A stretch of DNA of 6,298 bases from JANOYY01 sp031418035 (GTDB lineage Bacteria > Actinomycetota > Acidimicrobiia > Acidimicrobiales > JANYDT01), in NCBI GenBank assembly GCA_031418035.1, contig JANOWU010000264.1:1-6298 (forward strand). The letters run 5' to 3'. This document shows, in pieces, positions 5,819-6,298 of the stretch. The position numbers were made by a program, and so were the translations under genes. The first letter of the stretch is position 1, and every line of letters starts with the position of its first letter. The notes under the pieces were generated by a model. It saw only the letters and a list, made by a program, of their open reading frames with translations. It ran no database searches and was not told the origin of the DNA.

Positions 5819-6298
5819 GTGAGCGTTCGCGAACTGGTCGTGCTCGGGAGTGCAAGTCAGGTTCCCACCCGCCACCGCAATCACAATGGGTACTTTCTAC
5901 GCTGGGACCACGAAGGCATTCTCTTCGACCCGGGGGAGGGGACACAGCGTCAGATGCTCTATGCCGGAGTGGCGGCCTCGGCGATCACGCGTATCTGCAT
6001 CACCCACCTGCACGGGGATCACTGTCTTGGCCTTCCCGGCGTTATTCAGCGGCTTGCCTTGGATCGCGTTGACCATCCGATAGACCTCTACTACCCGGCG
6101 TCGGGACAGGCCTATATCGACCGGTTACGCGCTGCGTCGATCTTTCATGATACGACGCAGATCCGATGCCATCCGATCCACCGCGATGGTGTGGTCGAGT
6201 TCGACGCACCCGCCACATTTGGGCTGGTGGCTCGACAACTCGACCATGGTGTGGAGAGCGTCGGCTACCAGATCGTGGAACCCGATGGCCTTCGAATG
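5819..6298 (+). CDS. rnz: Ribonuclease Z (tRNA 3'-processing endonuclease), 3' truncated by window edge
   Basis: The first 160 residues of a protein that is usually about 300 long; the frame is open at the window edge. It is a metallo-beta-lactamase-fold enzyme. FDPGEGTQRQ (36-45) is the characteristic RNase Z segment. The zinc motif HxHxDH is THLHGDH (H63, H65, D67, H68), followed by LGLPG. A further probable metal ligand is H143 in LDHGVESVGYQ. Known of the family: a cytosolic dimeric zinc endonuclease that cuts precursor tRNAs just after the discriminator base, mainly those lacking an encoded CCA. The later metal-ligand motifs and the exosite arm lie wholly or partly beyond the window. The GTG at 5819 is preferred because of AGGGTGA upstream and because the first strand (RELVVLGSASQVPTRHRNHNG) starts right after it; GTG at 5810 would add three residues. 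Alternative: another MBL hydrolase of the ElaC group, but the GEGTQ motif argues for RNase Z. Confidence 0.93.
   Translation, partial: MSVRELVVLGSASQVPTRHRNHNGYFLRWDHEGILFDPGEGTQRQMLYAGVAASAITRICITHLHGDHCLGLPGVIQRLALDRVDHPIDLYYPASGQAYIDRLRAASIFHDTTQIRCHPIHRDGVVEFDAPATFGLVARQLDHGVESVGYQIVEPDGLRM

Overview
This is a high-GC, gene-dense stretch (roughly 60% G+C by eye). It probably comes from an actinobacterium, perhaps a marine or soil lineage of the Acidimicrobiia type. That placement is an inference from base composition, GTG start usage, several genes without clear Shine-Dalgarno sites and the family mix (ECF42 sigma factor with a DGPF protein, secreted subtilase, UPF0114 protein). No rRNA, tRNA, CRISPR array, transposase or integrase is visible, and the region looks chromosomal.

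Layout, left to right. (1) Positions 3-920, plus strand: the C-terminal seven-eighths of a zinc-type alcohol dehydrogenase/quinone oxidoreductase of the MDR superfamily, cut by the window edge. (2) Positions 921-968: a short convergent gap with a GC-rich inverted repeat that may act as a terminator. (3) Positions 2599-969, minus strand: a two-gene unit, first a small DGPF/YCII-like protein, then, 20 bases downstream, an ECF42-type RNA polymerase sigma factor with a TPR-like C-terminal extension. (4) Positions 2600-2788: a divergent control region with a TTGTCGA box facing the DGPF gene, a mirror TTGTCGG box facing the other way, overlapping inverted repeats, and a leader hairpin touching the DGPF ribosome binding site. 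(5) Positions 2789-3250, plus strand: a UPF0114 (YqhA-like) multi-pass membrane protein. Its last four codons plus stop are the first unit of a 15-bp repeat occurring four times in tandem (3236-3295). (6) Positions 5651-3324, minus strand: a secreted subtilisin-like serine protease with signal peptide, propeptide, S8 catalytic domain and two C-terminal PPC-like beta-sandwich repeats. (7) Positions 5652-5818: the divergent gap. (8) Positions 5819-6298, plus strand: the N-terminal half of ribonuclease Z, cut by the window edge.

How the genes relate. Only the DGPF/sigma pair is clearly a functional unit; this pairing is typical of ECF42 sigma factors, which are thought to drive their neighbouring DGPF genes. 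The dehydrogenase, UPF0114 protein, protease and RNase Z appear to be independent neighbours in convergent or divergent arrangement. I found no convincing new multi-gene system. The most unusual items are the symmetric promoter-like boxes between the DGPF and UPF0114 genes, the tandem duplication of a gene's terminal codons and stop, and an apparently altered conserved motif in the sigma factor's C-terminal domain.
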